Assembly: GCA_020425125.1 (NCBI GenBank)
Contig: JAGQRV010000004.1
Span: 38,748 to 102,747, forward strand
Reading direction: 5' to 3'
DNA: 64,000 bases
Origin: Paracoccaceae bacterium
GTDB taxonomy: Bacteria > Pseudomonadota > Alphaproteobacteria > Rhodobacterales > Rhodobacteraceae
Part shown: in pieces, positions 16,377-26,339 of the stretch
Layout: each line of letters opens with the position of its first letter
Numbering within the stretch: the stretch's first letter is position 1
Notes under the pieces: model-generated
Told to the model about the DNA's origin: nothing
What the model saw: only the letters and a program-made list of their open reading frames with translations
Database searches by the model: none
Program-made: the position numbers and the translations under genes

Positions 16377-18014
16377 ATGCAGAATGTAAGAGCGCTGTGG
16401 ACACAACTCGACCCGATGCGGAAGGCCGTGGTCGCGCTGGCGGTCGCTGCGGTCTTTGCTGCCGTGCTCGGACTGGGCCGGATGGCTTCGGCGCCGTCCA
16501 TGTCGCTGCTCTATGCAGGGCTTGACGGACCGCAGGCGGGCGAGGTGATCGCCGCTCTCGACCGTCAGAATGCAGCCTACGAAATTCGCGGCGACGCAAT
16601 CTTTGTCGATTCGAGCACGCGCGATGCGCTGCGGATGCAGCTCGCCGGTCAGGGGCTGCCGGCCAATTCGGGCGCCGGCTACGAGCTTCTCGACAGCCTG
16701 ACGGGCTTCGGCACCACCTCGCAGATGTTCGACGCGGCCTATTGGCGGGCCAAGGAAGGCGAACTGGCACGCACGATCCTGGCAAGCCCAAATGTTCGGC
16801 AGGCGCGCGTGCACATCGCGAATCCGGCCCCGGGGCCGTTCCAGCGCGGCAAGAACACCACGGCATCGGTCACCATCACGACCCGCGGCGGCGCGCTGAC
16901 CGAAGACAATGCGAAGGCATTCCGCTACCTCGTCGCGTCCGCGGTTCAAGGGCTCGATCCCGCCGACGTGGCGGTGATCGATGCGACGACCGGCAGGGTC
17001 ATCGGACTAGAGGGCGATCCAGCCGCGGCCACCGCCGGCTCCGGGCGGGCCGAGGAACTCAAGGCCAATGTCGAGCGCCTGCTCGAAGCGCGCGTCGGAC
17101 CCGGCAATGCCGTCGTCGAGGTCAGCGTGGAGACCGTGACCGAATCGGAATCGATCCGGGAACGGCGCATCGATCCCGAGTCGCGGGTCGCAATCAGCAC
17201 GGACGTTCAGGAAACCGCCGGGTCCGAGACCAATTCCGGGGGCACCGGCGTGACTGTCGCCAGCAACCTCCCCGACGGTGCTGCGGGTTCTGGAAACGGC
17301 AACTCGCAAAGCCAGAACAGCGAATCGCGGGCACTGACCAATTTCGATCTGTCCGAAACGACACGCGAGGTCGAGCGGAAGCCGGGGGCGATCAAGCGCC
17401 TCAGCGTCGCCGTCCTTTTGAACGCGTCGCGTGCCGGCGCCGGGGGCGCTGCCAGCGATCCGGCCGAGATCGCGGATATGCGCGAACTCGTCGCGTCCGC
17501 CGTCGGATTCGACGAATCCCGAGGCGATCGGATCACGGTCAAGTCAATGGCATTCGAGCCGCGCCCTGAACTTGGCACGGTCGCAACCCGGGGCCTGTTC
17601 GATTCGCTGCACCTCGATCCGTTGCGGCTGCTCCAGATCGGAGTTCTGGCGCTCGTGGCGCTCGCCCTCGGGCTGTTTGTGGTCCGGCCCGTCCTGCGTG
17701 GATCGGCGCGGGCCGGGAACGAGCTGGACCAGTATCCGCTCATCGACGGCCGGTCGGGCGAGATGCTGACTGCCGAAGCCGACGGCACGGCGGGCGTCGC
17801 ATCGATTGCTGATGCGCGTTCGGGGACAGCCGAGGACGGCACCCTGCCGGCCCTTGCCAACCCGGCCCCCGCAACGAATTCCGCCGGCAACCGGCTTGAA
17901 CTGGCCGACGCGCCGGTCGAGAATCTCAAGCGCCTGATAGAGGAGCGCCAGCCCGACACGATCGAGATCCTGCGAGCTTGGCTTGAGGACGACAGCATCG
18001 AGGAGACCGCCTGA
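16377..18014 (+). CDS. fliF: Flagellar MS-ring protein FliF
   Basis: This 545-residue protein forms the membrane ring on which the basal body is built. It has a first membrane segment at about 18-38 and the YscJ-like ring-building domains at 40-220 (SLLYAGLDGPQAGEVIAALD, VRQARVHIANP). A Ser/Asn/Gly-rich disordered stretch follows (NSGGTGVTVASNLPDGAAGSGNGNSQSQNSE, near 290-325), then a second membrane segment near 420-440. The C-terminal FliG-binding tail ends with LKRLIEERQPDTIEILRAWLEDD. It starts a fliF-fliH-fliN-fliP operon. Confidence 0.96.
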   Translation: MQNVRALWTQLDPMRKAVVALAVAAVFAAVLGLGRMASAPSMSLLYAGLDGPQAGEVIAALDRQNAAYEIRGDAIFVDSSTRDALRMQLAGQGLPANSGAGYELLDSLTGFGTTSQMFDAAYWRAKEGELARTILASPNVRQARVHIANPAPGPFQRGKNTTASVTITTRGGALTEDNAKAFRYLVASAVQGLDPADVAVIDATTGRVIGLEGDPAAATAGSGRAEELKANVERLLEARVGPGNAVVEVSVETVTESESIRERRIDPESRVAISTDVQETAGSETNSGGTGVTVASNLPDGAAGSGNGNSQSQNSESRALTNFDLSETTREVERKPGAIKRLSVAVLLNASRAGAGGAASDPAEIADMRELVASAVGFDESRGDRITVKSMAFEPRPELGTVATRGLFDSLHLDPLRLLQIGVLALVALALGLFVVRPVLRGSARAGNELDQYPLIDGRSGEMLTAEADGTAGVASIADARSGTAEDGTLPALANPAPATNSAGNRLELADAPVENLKRLIEERQPDTIEILRAWLEDDSIEETA

Positions 18015-18613
18015 TGGGCCGTACGCTTGTCCTCGAGGATTTCGGCGGCCCGCTGGACGCGCTCACTGCTGCCGGCCGCGGTGCCGCGCTTCCCGAAGAG
18101 CAGCGCCTCGCCGCCTTCGAAGACGGCTACCAGGCCGGTTGGGACGACGCGGCGCGCGCCCTGAGCGAGTCGCACCAGAAGCTCTCGGCGGATCTCGCGC
18201 AGAATCTCGGCGATCTGGCCTTCACCTTTCACGAGGCGCGCGCCCATGTCCTCAAGGGTGTCGAGCCGCTGCTGCGGCAGATGGTTTCGCGCATTCTGCC
18301 CGACGTGGCGCGCCACGCCCTGCCCGGTCTGGTCGTCGAGATGCTCGACGACATGGTCAAGACCTCGGCGTCGGCACCGGTCATTCTGAAGGTCTCGCCC
18401 GAGTCGCGCGCGGAAATCGAAGCCGTGCTCCCCACCAAACCTGGCTTTCCGCTGGAAGTACGCGAAGAGCCGACGCTGGCGGAAGGCCAGGTCTTCATCC
18501 GCACCGGCGAGGTCGAACAGGCCGTCGACCTGACCGCGGCCCTGACCGAGATCGAGGCCGCCGTGGACGATTTCTTCAACCTGAACGACGAAAGGCTGCA
18601 GGCCCATGGATAA
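18014..18613 (+). CDS. fliH: FliH-like flagellar export regulator
   Basis: This 199-residue soluble protein takes the FliH place between fliF and fliN. Residues 30-60 have the FEDGYQAGWDDAARALSES pattern of FliH N-termini, and the C-terminal half (SRILPDVARHALPGLVVEMLDDMVK, APVILKVSPESRAEIE) resembles the FliH/V-ATPase E-subunit fold. FliH holds the FliI ATPase at the export gate. The ATG overlaps the fliF stop by one base (TGATG), and the gene overlaps fliN by 8 bp. The family assignment rests on weak similarity plus position. Confidence 0.75.
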   Translation: MGRTLVLEDFGGPLDALTAAGRGAALPEEQRLAAFEDGYQAGWDDAARALSESHQKLSADLAQNLGDLAFTFHEARAHVLKGVEPLLRQMVSRILPDVARHALPGLVVEMLDDMVKTSASAPVILKVSPESRAEIEAVLPTKPGFPLEVREEPTLAEGQVFIRTGEVEQAVDLTAALTEIEAAVDDFFNLNDERLQAHG

Positions 18614-18905
18614 ACCCGCCGGACAGGCACCGGGCACGCTCGGCGACCAGGGCGCGAACCCGTTCACGCGGGTTCCCATCGTGATTCGCGTCACGGTCGG
18701 TCATGCCCGGCCGACGGTCCGCGATCTCCTTTCGCTCGCGCCGGATTCCGTTCTGGCGCTCGACAAGACGGTGGACGATCCCGTCGACCTTTATGTGGGC
18801 GACAAGCTGATTGCGCGGGGACAGCTGGAAGAGCTCGACGGCGACCAGGCCGGGCAGCTCGCGGTTCGGCTCACCGAGGTCGCGAGCGGGAATGACGCGC
18901 TCTAA
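18606..18905 (+). CDS. fliN: Flagellar motor switch protein FliN
   Basis: This 99-residue protein is a single SpoA/surface-presentation domain, with VPIVIRVTVGHARPTVRDLLSLAPDSVLALDKTVDDPVDLYVGDKLIARGQL, of the FliN type. It forms the C-ring base with FliM and FliG. It overlaps fliH by 8 bp and fliP by 14 bp. fliM and fliG are not in the window. Confidence 0.92.
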   Translation: MDKPAGQAPGTLGDQGANPFTRVPIVIRVTVGHARPTVRDLLSLAPDSVLALDKTVDDPVDLYVGDKLIARGQLEELDGDQAGQLAVRLTEVASGNDAL

Positions 18906-19656
18906 CGGTGGCGTCCGAACGAAGGCCGCGACGGTCGCGGCCTGTCTTCTGGCCGCATGCATTTGCCTGACTGCAGGCGCGGCCAGTGCCCAGGGGCTCA
19001 ACGACCTGCTGCTGAGCCCCGATTCCATTTCCGCGCGCACCATCCAGCTGTTCCTGCTGGTAACGGTCCTCAGCCTCGCACCCGCGCTCGCCATCATGGT
19101 GACCTGCTTCCCGTTCATCGTGACGGTGCTGTCGATTCTGCGTCAGGCGATCGGGTTGCCGCAGGCGCCGCCCAACATGCTGATCATCAGCCTGGCCCTG
19201 TTCCTGACCTATTTCGTGATGGACCCGGTCTTTCAGGCCGCATGGTCGCAGGGAATCTCGCCGCTGATCGACGGGCGGATAGACGTCGAAACCGCCTTCA
19301 CCGCGACGCTGGTTCCGTTCCGCGGCTTCATGGCGAACCGGATCGACCCCGGCACCTTCGAGGCGCTGGCCGAGCTGCGCGGGCCCGCGACCGCCACCGC
19401 CATCACACCCGACGCGGCGCTGTCGCTCCTGATCCCCTCGTTCCTGCTGTCCGAGATCGCGCGCGCCTTCGAGATCGGGTTCCTGATCTACCTGCCGTTC
19501 CTGATCATCGATCTGGTCGTCGCCGCCATCCTGATGTCCATGGGCATGATGATGGTGCCACCCGCCGTGGTGTCGCTGCCGTTCAAGCTCGCCTTCTTCG
19601 TGGTCGCCGACGGATGGACACTGGTATCGAGCGCCCTTGTCCGCAGCTATTTCTGA
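18892..19656 (+). CDS. fliP: Flagellar export gate protein FliP
   Basis: This 254-residue membrane protein is part of the export channel with FliQ and FliR. It has a signal-like N-terminal segment (residues 12-32), then membrane segments with the FliP signatures FPFIVTVLSILRQAIGLPQAPPNMLIISLALFLT and LLIPSFLLSEIARAFEIGFLIYLPFLIIDLVVA, ending PFKLAFFVVADGWTLV. I chose the ATG at 18892 (MTRSNGG), because it overlaps the end of fliN by 14 bp in another frame. It is the last gene of flagellar block 1. Confidence 0.95.
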   Translation: MTRSNGGVRTKAATVAACLLAACICLTAGAASAQGLNDLLLSPDSISARTIQLFLLVTVLSLAPALAIMVTCFPFIVTVLSILRQAIGLPQAPPNMLIISLALFLTYFVMDPVFQAAWSQGISPLIDGRIDVETAFTATLVPFRGFMANRIDPGTFEALAELRGPATATAITPDAALSLLIPSFLLSEIARAFEIGFLIYLPFLIIDLVVAAILMSMGMMMVPPAVVSLPFKLAFFVVADGWTLVSSALVRSYF

Positions 19657-19683
19657 CCGCGCAGCTCCGCCGCATGGCCGCCG

Positions 19684-20562
19684 TCAGGCGCCGTCGATGA
19701 GACCCAGCAGGTACTTTCCGTAATCGTTCTTCCGGTAGCTTTCGCCCGCCGCCTGCAGGGCGGCACGGTCGATCCAGCGCTTCTGGAAGGCAATCTCCTC
19801 CAGGCAGCCGACCTGCTGCCCCTGGCGAAGGGTCAGCGTCCGCACGAAGTTCCCGGCATCGAGCAGGCTGCCATGGGTGCCGGTGTCGAGCCAGGCGTAG
19901 CCACGCCCCATCTGTTCGACACTGAGACGCCCCTCGTGAAGATACATTTCGAGCAGCGTGGTGATCTCGAGTTCGCCGCGGTCGGAAGGCTTGACCTGCC
20001 GCGCCCGTTCCGGTGCGGATCCGTCAAGGAAATAGAGGCCGGTGACGGCGTAGTTTGACGGCGGAACCGCAGGCTTCTCGATGATCTGCTGCGCCCGGCC
20101 GTCCGCATCGAATTTCACCACGCCGTAGCGCTCGGGATCCGCGACGCGATAGCCGAACACGGTCCCGCCTTCGGACTTCGCGTCGGCGCTTGCCAGCAAT
20201 TCCGGCAGGCCATGCCCGAAGAAGATGTTGTCGCCCAGCACCATCGCCGAGGCTGCGCCGTCCAGAAACGTCTCGGCCAGCAGATAGGCCTGCGCCAGCC
20301 CATCGGGCGACGGCTGGACGATGTAGTCGAACGAGATCCCCCACTGGCTGCCGTCGCCCAGCGTGCGCTTGAACTGTTCCTGATCGACTGGAGTGGTGAT
20401 GATCGCGATCTCGCGGATCCCGGCCAGCATCAGAACCGAAATCGGAAAGTAGATCATCGGCTTGTCATAGATCGGGAGAAGCTGCTTCGACACGCCCCGC
20501 GTGATCGGGTAAAGCCGCGTACCCGAACCGCCCGCCAGAATGATGCCCTTGCGCTTGCTCAT
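19684..20562 (-). CDS. rfbA: Glucose-1-phosphate thymidylyltransferase RfbA
   Basis: This 292-residue enzyme makes dTDP-glucose from dTTP and glucose 1-phosphate, the first step to dTDP-L-rhamnose. The signature GIILAGGSGTRLYPIT is at residues 6-21, followed by KQLLPIYDKPM and LGDNIFFGHGL. Length is normal. The start at 20562 (MSKRKG) overlaps the rfbD stop by 4 bp (ATGA). It is the last gene of the rfbCBDA operon and converges with fliP, with 27 bp between stops. Confidence 0.95.
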   Translation of the reverse strand: MSKRKGIILAGGSGTRLYPITRGVSKQLLPIYDKPMIYFPISVLMLAGIREIAIITTPVDQEQFKRTLGDGSQWGISFDYIVQPSPDGLAQAYLLAETFLDGAASAMVLGDNIFFGHGLPELLASADAKSEGGTVFGYRVADPERYGVVKFDADGRAQQIIEKPAVPPSNYAVTGLYFLDGSAPERARQVKPSDRGELEITTLLEMYLHEGRLSVEQMGRGYAWLDTGTHGSLLDAGNFVRTLTLRQGQQVGCLEEIAFQKRWIDRAALQAAGESYRKNDYGKYLLGLIDGA

Positions 20563-21422
20563 CGTGCCAGCACTCCCAGATCGTCGAGGATGTCGCGAAG
20601 GCCCGCCCGCCAGTCGGGACGCGGGACGCCGAACACCGCCTCGGTCCCGGTGCAGTCCAGACGCGAATTGAGTGGCCGCTGCGCCGGGGTCGGATAGGCC
20701 GATGTCGGAATCCCGGCAACCTCGCAGCGAAGTCCCGCCTCGCGGAAGATCTCGCGGGCGAGGTCCGCCCAGCTGGCATCCGGCGAGCCGCTGAAATGAT
20801 AGGTTCCCGACTTCGCCGGAGCGGCCACAAGCTGCGCGGCGATGGACAAGCACGCATCGGCGATGGCCGCTGCCGGTGTCGGCCCGCCGACCTGATCGGC
20901 GACGATTGTCAGTCGGTCGCGCTCCGCCCCCAGTCGCAGCATGGTCTTCACGAAATTCTTTCCGTGGCAGGAAACCACCCACGACGTCCGCAGGATGGCG
21001 TGCGGACCGCCGGCATCGCGCACCGCCCATTCCCCGGCAAGCTTGCTGCGGCCATAGGCACCAAGCGGTCCGGTCGGCGCATCGACCGGCCAGGGCGCCT
21101 CACCCCTGCCGTCGAAGACATAGTCGGTTGAGATCTGCACGAACGGCACTCCGCGGTCGGCCGCCGCCTCGGCGATGGCCCCCGGTGCCGCGGCATTGAC
21201 CATGAGCGCGGCGTCCTCATCCGTCTCGGCCGCGTCGACCGCGGTGTAGGCGACGGCATTGATCACCGCATCGGCATCGGTTGCGCGCACCAATGCCGCG
21301 CAGGCTGCGGGATCGGTGAAGTCGGCCGCCTCGCGGCCGCGGATGTCGAGCCGGATGTCGCCGGCCCGCCGCGCGAGTTCGCGGGCTACCTGTCCGGATT
21401 CGCCGAAGACAAGAACCTTCAT
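20559..21422 (-). CDS. rfbD: dTDP-4-dehydrorhamnose reductase RfbD
   Basis: This 287-residue short-chain reductase catalyses the last step to dTDP-L-rhamnose with NAD(P)H. It has the Rossmann loop [13 protein letters not shown] at residues 4-16, the [11 protein letters not shown] segment, and the catalytic YGRSKLAGE (Tyr-x-x-x-Lys). The start at 21422 ([10 protein letters not shown]) overlaps the rfbB stop in ATGA. The frame is open further upstream, but that part is only shadow sequence. Confidence 0.95.
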   Translation of the reverse strand: MKVLVFGESGQVARELARRAGDIRLDIRGREAADFTDPAACAALVRATDADAVINAVAYTAVDAAETDEDAALMVNAAAPGAIAEAAADRGVPFVQISTDYVFDGRGEAPWPVDAPTGPLGAYGRSKLAGEWAVRDAGGPHAILRTSWVVSCHGKNFVKTMLRLGAERDRLTIVADQVGGPTPAAAIADACLSIAAQLVAAPAKSGTYHFSGSPDASWADLAREIFREAGLRCEVAGIPTSAYPTPAQRPLNSRLDCTGTEAVFGVPRPDWRAGLRDILDDLGVLAR

Positions 21423-22483
21423 GCGCCGGTTCCGGTCGCCGCCAATCCGGCGGACCCCAGCCGCTGGCCCACCCCGTCGCGGGCCTGCAGCGCCCGCCAC
21501 CATGTCTCGTTGTCGAGAAACCACTGCACGGTCCGCTCCAGCCCTTCGTCCAGCGTGACCGACGGACGCCAGCCCAACTCGCTGCGAATCCGGGACGGGT
21601 CGATCGCATAGCGCAGGTCATGCCCCGGACGATCGGCAACGAAGGTGATGAGATCGCCGTGCGGCGCGCCCTCGGGGCGCTTGGCGTCGAGGATGGTGCA
21701 GATCTTCCGGACGATATCGATGTTCGTCGCCTCGTTCTCGCCGCCGATATTGTAGCTCCGCCCGACCGTGCCGTGTTCGAGTACGCAGAGCAGCGCATCG
21801 GCGTGATCCTCGACGTAGAGCCAGTCGCGCACGTTCTCGCCGGTCCCGTAGACGGGAATCGGCTGCCCCGCGACCGCCTTCAGGATCACCACCGGGATCA
21901 GCTTCTCGGGAAAATGGAACGGACCGTAATTGTTCGAGCAGTTGGTCAGCACCACCGGCAGGCCGTAGGTTTCATGCCAGGCCCGGACCAGATGGTCCGA
22001 CCCAGCCTTCGAGGCCGAATAGGGCGAGTTCGGCGCGTAGGGGGTCTCTTCCGTGAACTTGCCGGTCGCGCCCAGCGTGCCGAAGACCTCGTCGGTCGAG
22101 ATGTGATGGAAGCGGAAGCTTTCGGGCCGGCCTTCGGCCTCCCAGAAGACCCGCGCCGCGTTGAGCATCTCGAAGGTGCCGTTCACGTTGGTCTCGATGA
22201 AGGCGCCGGGCGCGTCGATGGAGCGGTCCACATGGCTTTCCGCCGCCAGATGCATCACCGCGTCCGGCCGGTGCGTGGCGAGGATGCGCTTCAGCGCGGC
22301 ACCGTCCCGGATATCGGCGTGCTCGAACGCATAGAGCGGGCTCGACGCGACCGAAGCGACATTGTCGAGGCAGGCGGCGTAGGTCAGCGCATCGAGATTG
22401 ACGACCGCGTGGCCCCGCGACACGGCAAGCCGCACCACGGCCGAGCCGATGAACCCGGCACCGCCGGTGACAAGTATCTTCAT
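21419..22483 (-). CDS. rfbB: dTDP-glucose 4,6-dehydratase RfbB
   Basis: This 354-residue extended SDR enzyme converts dTDP-glucose to the 4-keto-6-deoxy sugar. It has the NAD-binding [12 protein letters not shown] at residues 7-18, [12 protein letters not shown], the catalytic STDEVFGTL and [13 protein letters not shown], and the substrate loop [14 protein letters not shown]. The C-terminal extension after about residue 330 is Gly/Ala-rich and probably disordered. Confidence 0.97.
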   Translation of the reverse strand: MKILVTGGAGFIGSAVVRLAVSRGHAVVNLDALTYAACLDNVASVASSPLYAFEHADIRDGAALKRILATHRPDAVMHLAAESHVDRSIDAPGAFIETNVNGTFEMLNAARVFWEAEGRPESFRFHHISTDEVFGTLGATGKFTEETPYAPNSPYSASKAGSDHLVRAWHETYGLPVVLTNCSNNYGPFHFPEKLIPVVILKAVAGQPIPVYGTGENVRDWLYVEDHADALLCVLEHGTVGRSYNIGGENEATNIDIVRKICTILDAKRPEGAPHGDLITFVADRPGHDLRYAIDPSRIRSELGWRPSVTLDEGLERTVQWFLDNETWWRALQARDGVGQRLGSAGLAATGTGA

Positions 22484-22486
22484 GGC

Positions 22487-23053
22487 TCAGCCCTCATAGA
22501 CGAACGGAGACGAGAAATCCTTCAGCAGCGGCGCCTTGGCATCCTTGTCGGACAGGATTGCGCGGGACAGGTCGATCCCCCAGTCGATGCCGATATCCGG
22601 ATCGTCGAAGCGTACGGCGCCGTCGCATTCGGGCGCATAGAAATCCGAACACTTGTAGAGCAACTCCGAGTTCGGCTCGAGCACCGCAAACCCGTGCAGG
22701 AAGCCCGCAGGGATGAAAAGCTGGTTGCCTGCTTCGGCCGAAAGCTCCACCCCGACCCACCTGCCATAGGACGGAGAGCCCCGCCGAATATCGACGGCGA
22801 CGTCCAGAACCCGACCTGCGCCCACGCGCACGAGCTTGGCCTGAGCGTGCGGCGGTGCCTGGAAATGCAGCCCCCGGACCACGCCCACCTCGCATGACAG
22901 CGAATGGTTGTCCTGTACGAACTCGACGCCGATCCCCAGCGCAGCAAAGGAGTTCCGGTTGTACACCTCGGAAAAGAAACCGCGGGCGTCACCAAACCGC
23001 CTGGGCGTCACGACCACGACGCCGGGCAGTTCCGTCTCGCTGATCTCGACCAT
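22487..23053 (-). CDS. rfbC: dTDP-4-dehydrorhamnose 3,5-epimerase RfbC
   Basis: This 188-residue cupin-type epimerase has the conserved DARGFFSEVYN, FVQDNHSLS, GVVRGLHFQAPPHAQAKLVRV (with the catalytic His) and FIPAGFLHGFAVLEP. I chose the ATG at 23053 (MVEISETELPG) over one five codons upstream, because the family begins near this point. It is the first gene of the rfbCBDA operon, with rfbB 3 bp downstream. Confidence 0.95.
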   Translation of the reverse strand: MVEISETELPGVVVVTPRRFGDARGFFSEVYNRNSFAALGIGVEFVQDNHSLSCEVGVVRGLHFQAPPHAQAKLVRVGAGRVLDVAVDIRRGSPSYGRWVGVELSAEAGNQLFIPAGFLHGFAVLEPNSELLYKCSDFYAPECDGAVRFDDPDIGIDWGIDLSRAILSDKDAKAPLLKDFSSPFVYEG

Positions 23054-23283
23054 TGCCCCTCTTACCACGTCACACTGATTACGCCGGATATCTAACCCGC
23101 AAGTTGCGGAAGGTCACACAGGAAAATAGACGCAGACGGATGATGGCGGCCGGGAGCTGTGCAGTTCGTACCACGAGGGCCCGAAAACCCGGCGACCTGA
23201 GCGGGATTGCCGCGGCGTGACGCTCTGCGCTGGCAATTCACGGATGCCGCGATAATCTGTCCCTCGGGCAGAGGGGCAAGAAC

Positions 23284-25554
23284 TTGGCGCACGAAACCGA
23301 ACACCCTGAATCCTGGCGGTCGCCGGCAGGCATCCTGCCGCCCTTAATCGCGGCCGTACTCTTCGGCCTCTTTCTTCAGGCGGTGCCGGAGATCAGCGGC
23401 GGCGGCACACTGCGGTTCGCGCTGCCCTGGGTGCCGAGCCTCGGCACCGAGCTCGCCTTCCTGATCGACGGCCTCAGCCTGACATTCGCGCTGCTGATCT
23501 CGGGCATCGGCGTGCTGGTGATGCTGTTCGCCGCACGCTACATGGCCGGACATCCGCAGCATGGGCGGTTCTCGCTTTATCTCACGTCCTTCATGATGGC
23601 GATGCTCGGGCTCGTGCTGGCGGACGACCTGATCAGTCTCTTCGTCTTCTGGGAATTGACCACCCTCACTTCGTATCTGCTGATCGGCTTCACCCACACC
23701 TCGGCCGAAGCGCGCCGTGCGGCGCTGCAGGCGCTGCTTGTCACCGGGACCGGAGGTCTGGCGATGCTTGCAGGGTTCCTGGTGATCGGCTCGGTGACAG
23801 GCACCACGGAACTGTCGGCGATCCGCGCGCAGGGCGACATCCTGCGCGCGAGCCCGCTCTACCTGCCGATCCTGGTGCTGATCCTGGCCGGGGCCTTCAC
23901 CAAGTCGGCGCAGGTCCCGTTCCATTTCTGGCTGCCGAACGCGATGGCCGCACCGACGCCCGTCAGCGCGTATCTGCACTCGGCGACAATGGTGAAGGGC
24001 GGCGTCTACCTGCTCGCCCGCTTCTGGCCCAGCCTGTCGGGCACCGATGCCTGGTTCTGGTCGCTGATGATAGCGGGCGGCGTGACGACCGTTTTCGCCT
24101 CCATTATCTCGATGCGGCAGACCGACCTGAAGCAGACCCTCGCCTATACCACCCTGATGGCGCTTGGCGCTCTGGTGCTGTTCCTGGCGGCCCCCAACCC
24201 CTACGCCGTCACCGCGGCGGTGACCTTCCTGGTGATCCATTCGTTCTACAAGGCCGCACTGTTTCTGGTGATCGGCTGCGTCGATCACGCCTGTGGCACG
24301 CGGGACGCGCGGCGTCTGGGCGGGCTCTGGCGCGCAATGCCGCTGACCGCGCTGGCGGCGGCGCTGGCGGCGGCCTCGATGGCCGGCCTGCCCCCGTTCC
24401 TCGGCTTCATCGGCAAGGAGCTTCTCTACAAGGGCGCCCTCGATACCGGTGTGCCAGAAACCTTCACGGCCTTCATCTTTGCCGCCAGTGCACTGATGTT
24501 TGCGGTTGCCGGCATCGTGGCGCTGAAGCCCTTCTGGGGGTCGGCCGCCAACATGCCCGATCTCAACCGGCCCTTGCGCGAGGCACCGTGGCAGATGCTG
24601 GCCGGTCCTCTCGTGCTCGGCGCACTCGGGCTGTTTTTCGGATTGCAGCCCGCGCTGCTTCAGCACGTCGTCGTCGATCCCACCGTCGCAGCGGTCAGCG
24701 GCATGGCGGATTACGCGAAAGAGCTGCATCTCTGGGCGGGGGTCAATACCGCACTCTATCTGAGCGGCGCGACCTATCTGGTCGGTCTTGTCCTCTACCT
24801 CGTCCACGTGCCGCTTCGCAGCGCCCTCGACGGTCTCGGCAAGCGGCTGATGAGCTTCGACAGGCTCTGGGACGGGGTGCTGGCCGGCCTGCGGTCTCTC
24901 GCCGGCGGCGTGACGGCGATCCTGCAATCGGGCGACCTGAACCGCTACCTGCTGACGGTCTTCGCGGTGATCGCCGCGGGTCTCGGGCTCACCGCGTTGA
25001 GAAGCGGGTTCGATCTCGGGCCGATCAGCTTCGGCGACGTCGAGATCAAGTACATCGCCATCTTCCTGCTCGCGCTTCTCGGGACCGCGCTGGCCGTCGC
25101 GACGCGGTCGCGCATCGCTGCGATCGCGGGCCTTGGCGCCGTTGGGATCGGCGTCGCCCTGGTCTTCCTGCTGTTCGGTGCGCCCGACCTGGCCATCACA
25201 CAGCTTCTGGTCGAGATGCTGGTCGTCGTCCTGTTTGCGGTCGCGGCACTCCGCCTGCCGCTCCTTGACCAAAAGTCGGTGCGCTTTCGCCCGCTTCATG
25301 CGGCGCTGGCCACGTTCGTCGGCGGACTGGTGACGGCGATTCTGCTGGCGGCCACGTCCCGCCCGCTCGACCTCCGTCTGACGGAGTTCTTCGAAAAGGC
25401 CAGCTATCCCGAGGCGCACGGCCGCAACGTTGTCAACGTCATTCTCGTCGACTTCCGCGCCTTCGACACGTTCGGCGAGATTTCGGTGGTAACGGTCGCA
25501 GCCCTTGCCGCAGTCGCGCTCCTGCGTCAGCGCCGAGGGGGAGATCGCACATGA
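23284..25554 (+). CDS. mrpA: Na+/H+ antiporter subunit MrpA
   Basis: This 756-residue multi-pass membrane protein is the large subunit of the Mrp cation/proton antiporter and is homologous to complex I NuoL. The family core is seen in [56 protein letters not shown] and [17 protein letters not shown]. The C-terminal part ([24 protein letters not shown]) is the DUF4040/MrpB-like domain. The start codon is TTG at 23284. It is the first of seven mrp genes with overlapping or near-touching ends. Confidence 0.95.
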   Translation: MAHETEHPESWRSPAGILPPLIAAVLFGLFLQAVPEISGGGTLRFALPWVPSLGTELAFLIDGLSLTFALLISGIGVLVMLFAARYMAGHPQHGRFSLYLTSFMMAMLGLVLADDLISLFVFWELTTLTSYLLIGFTHTSAEARRAALQALLVTGTGGLAMLAGFLVIGSVTGTTELSAIRAQGDILRASPLYLPILVLILAGAFTKSAQVPFHFWLPNAMAAPTPVSAYLHSATMVKGGVYLLARFWPSLSGTDAWFWSLMIAGGVTTVFASIISMRQTDLKQTLAYTTLMALGALVLFLAAPNPYAVTAAVTFLVIHSFYKAALFLVIGCVDHACGTRDARRLGGLWRAMPLTALAAALAAASMAGLPPFLGFIGKELLYKGALDTGVPETFTAFIFAASALMFAVAGIVALKPFWGSAANMPDLNRPLREAPWQMLAGPLVLGALGLFFGLQPALLQHVVVDPTVAAVSGMADYAKELHLWAGVNTALYLSGATYLVGLVLYLVHVPLRSALDGLGKRLMSFDRLWDGVLAGLRSLAGGVTAILQSGDLNRYLLTVFAVIAAGLGLTALRSGFDLGPISFGDVEIKYIAIFLLALLGTALAVATRSRIAAIAGLGAVGIGVALVFLLFGAPDLAITQLLVEMLVVVLFAVAALRLPLLDQKSVRFRPLHAALATFVGGLVTAILLAATSRPLDLRLTEFFEKASYPEAHGRNVVNVILVDFRAFDTFGEISVVTVAALAAVALLRQRRGGDRT

Positions 25555-25970
25555 ACTCGATCATCCTGTCCACTGGCGCCAAGATCGTCGTGGCCATCCT
25601 GCTGGTGTTCTCGGTCTTCATGCTTCTGCGCGGCCACAATGCGCCGGGCGGCGGCTTCATCGGCGGGCTCATCGGGGCCAGCGGCTTCGTCCTCTATACC
25701 ATCGCCTGCGGCACCACCGAAGCCCGGGTGGCGCTACGCCTGAAGCCCGAGACCATCGCCATCATCGGCCTCGGGATTGCACTTCTCGCCGGTCTCTCCG
25801 CCGCCTTCTTCGGCGAGCCGCTCTTTACCGGGCAGTGGCTGATCCTGGGCGGCGGCGAGGATGGCAAGGGGCTGCCGCTCTCCACGGTGCTCGCGTTCGA
25901 CATCGGCGTCTATCTCGTGGTCATGGGGGCGATCCTCGCGCTCGTCTTTGCCCTGGAAGAGGAGATCTGA
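25551..25970 (+). CDS. mrpB: Na+/H+ antiporter subunit MrpB
   Basis: This 139-residue membrane protein has four predicted helices and the MnhB-type signatures [32 protein letters not shown] and [21 protein letters not shown]. It overlaps mrpA by 4 bp. In the complex it sits beside the MrpA C-terminal domain. Confidence 0.95.
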   Translation: MNSIILSTGAKIVVAILLVFSVFMLLRGHNAPGGGFIGGLIGASGFVLYTIACGTTEARVALRLKPETIAIIGLGIALLAGLSAAFFGEPLFTGQWLILGGGEDGKGLPLSTVLAFDIGVYLVVMGAILALVFALEEEI

Positions 25971-25973
25971 GCG

Positions 25974-26339
25974 GTGGAGGTCCTGCTACCTCTCACGGTC
26001 GGCTGCCTTGTCGCCGCTGCGATCTATCTGATGCTCAGCGGCCACCTGCTGCGGTTCCTGTTCGGGCTGACGCTGATCTCGAACGGGATCAACCTGCTGA
26101 TCTTCGCCTCGGGCCGCCTGTCCGGCGGCCGGCCGCCGCTGGTTCCCGAAGGCGCCAAGGCCCCGCTCGGCGAGGTGGCGAACGCCCTGCCCCAGGCGCT
26201 GGTGCTGACCGCGATCGTGATCGGCTTCGGGCTTTTCGCCTTCTCGCTCGTGCTCGCGATGCGCGCCTGGTCCGATCTCGGTACCCTCGACCTGGCCGAA
26301 ATGCGCGGGGCCGAGACGCAAGCGGACACCGACGCATGA
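25974..26339 (+). CDS. mrpC: Na+/H+ antiporter subunit MrpC
   Basis: This 121-residue protein with three helices is related to complex I NuoK. It shows YLMLSGHLLRFLFGLTLISNGINLLIFASGR and DPLPQALVLTAIVIGFG-type sequence (here NALPQALVLTAIVIGFGLFAF). The start codon is GTG at 25974, 3 bp after mrpB, and its end overlaps mrpD by 4 bp. Confidence 0.95.
   Translation: MEVLLPLTVGCLVAAAIYLMLSGHLLRFLFGLTLISNGINLLIFASGRLSGGRPPLVPEGAKAPLGEVANALPQALVLTAIVIGFGLFAFSLVLAMRAWSDLGTLDLAEMRGAETQADTDA

Noticed and set aside
23344-25419. Long minus-strand open frame over mrpA
   Set aside because: It is an antisense shadow of a clear MrpA gene, with Gln/Arg/Asp-rich low-complexity translation.
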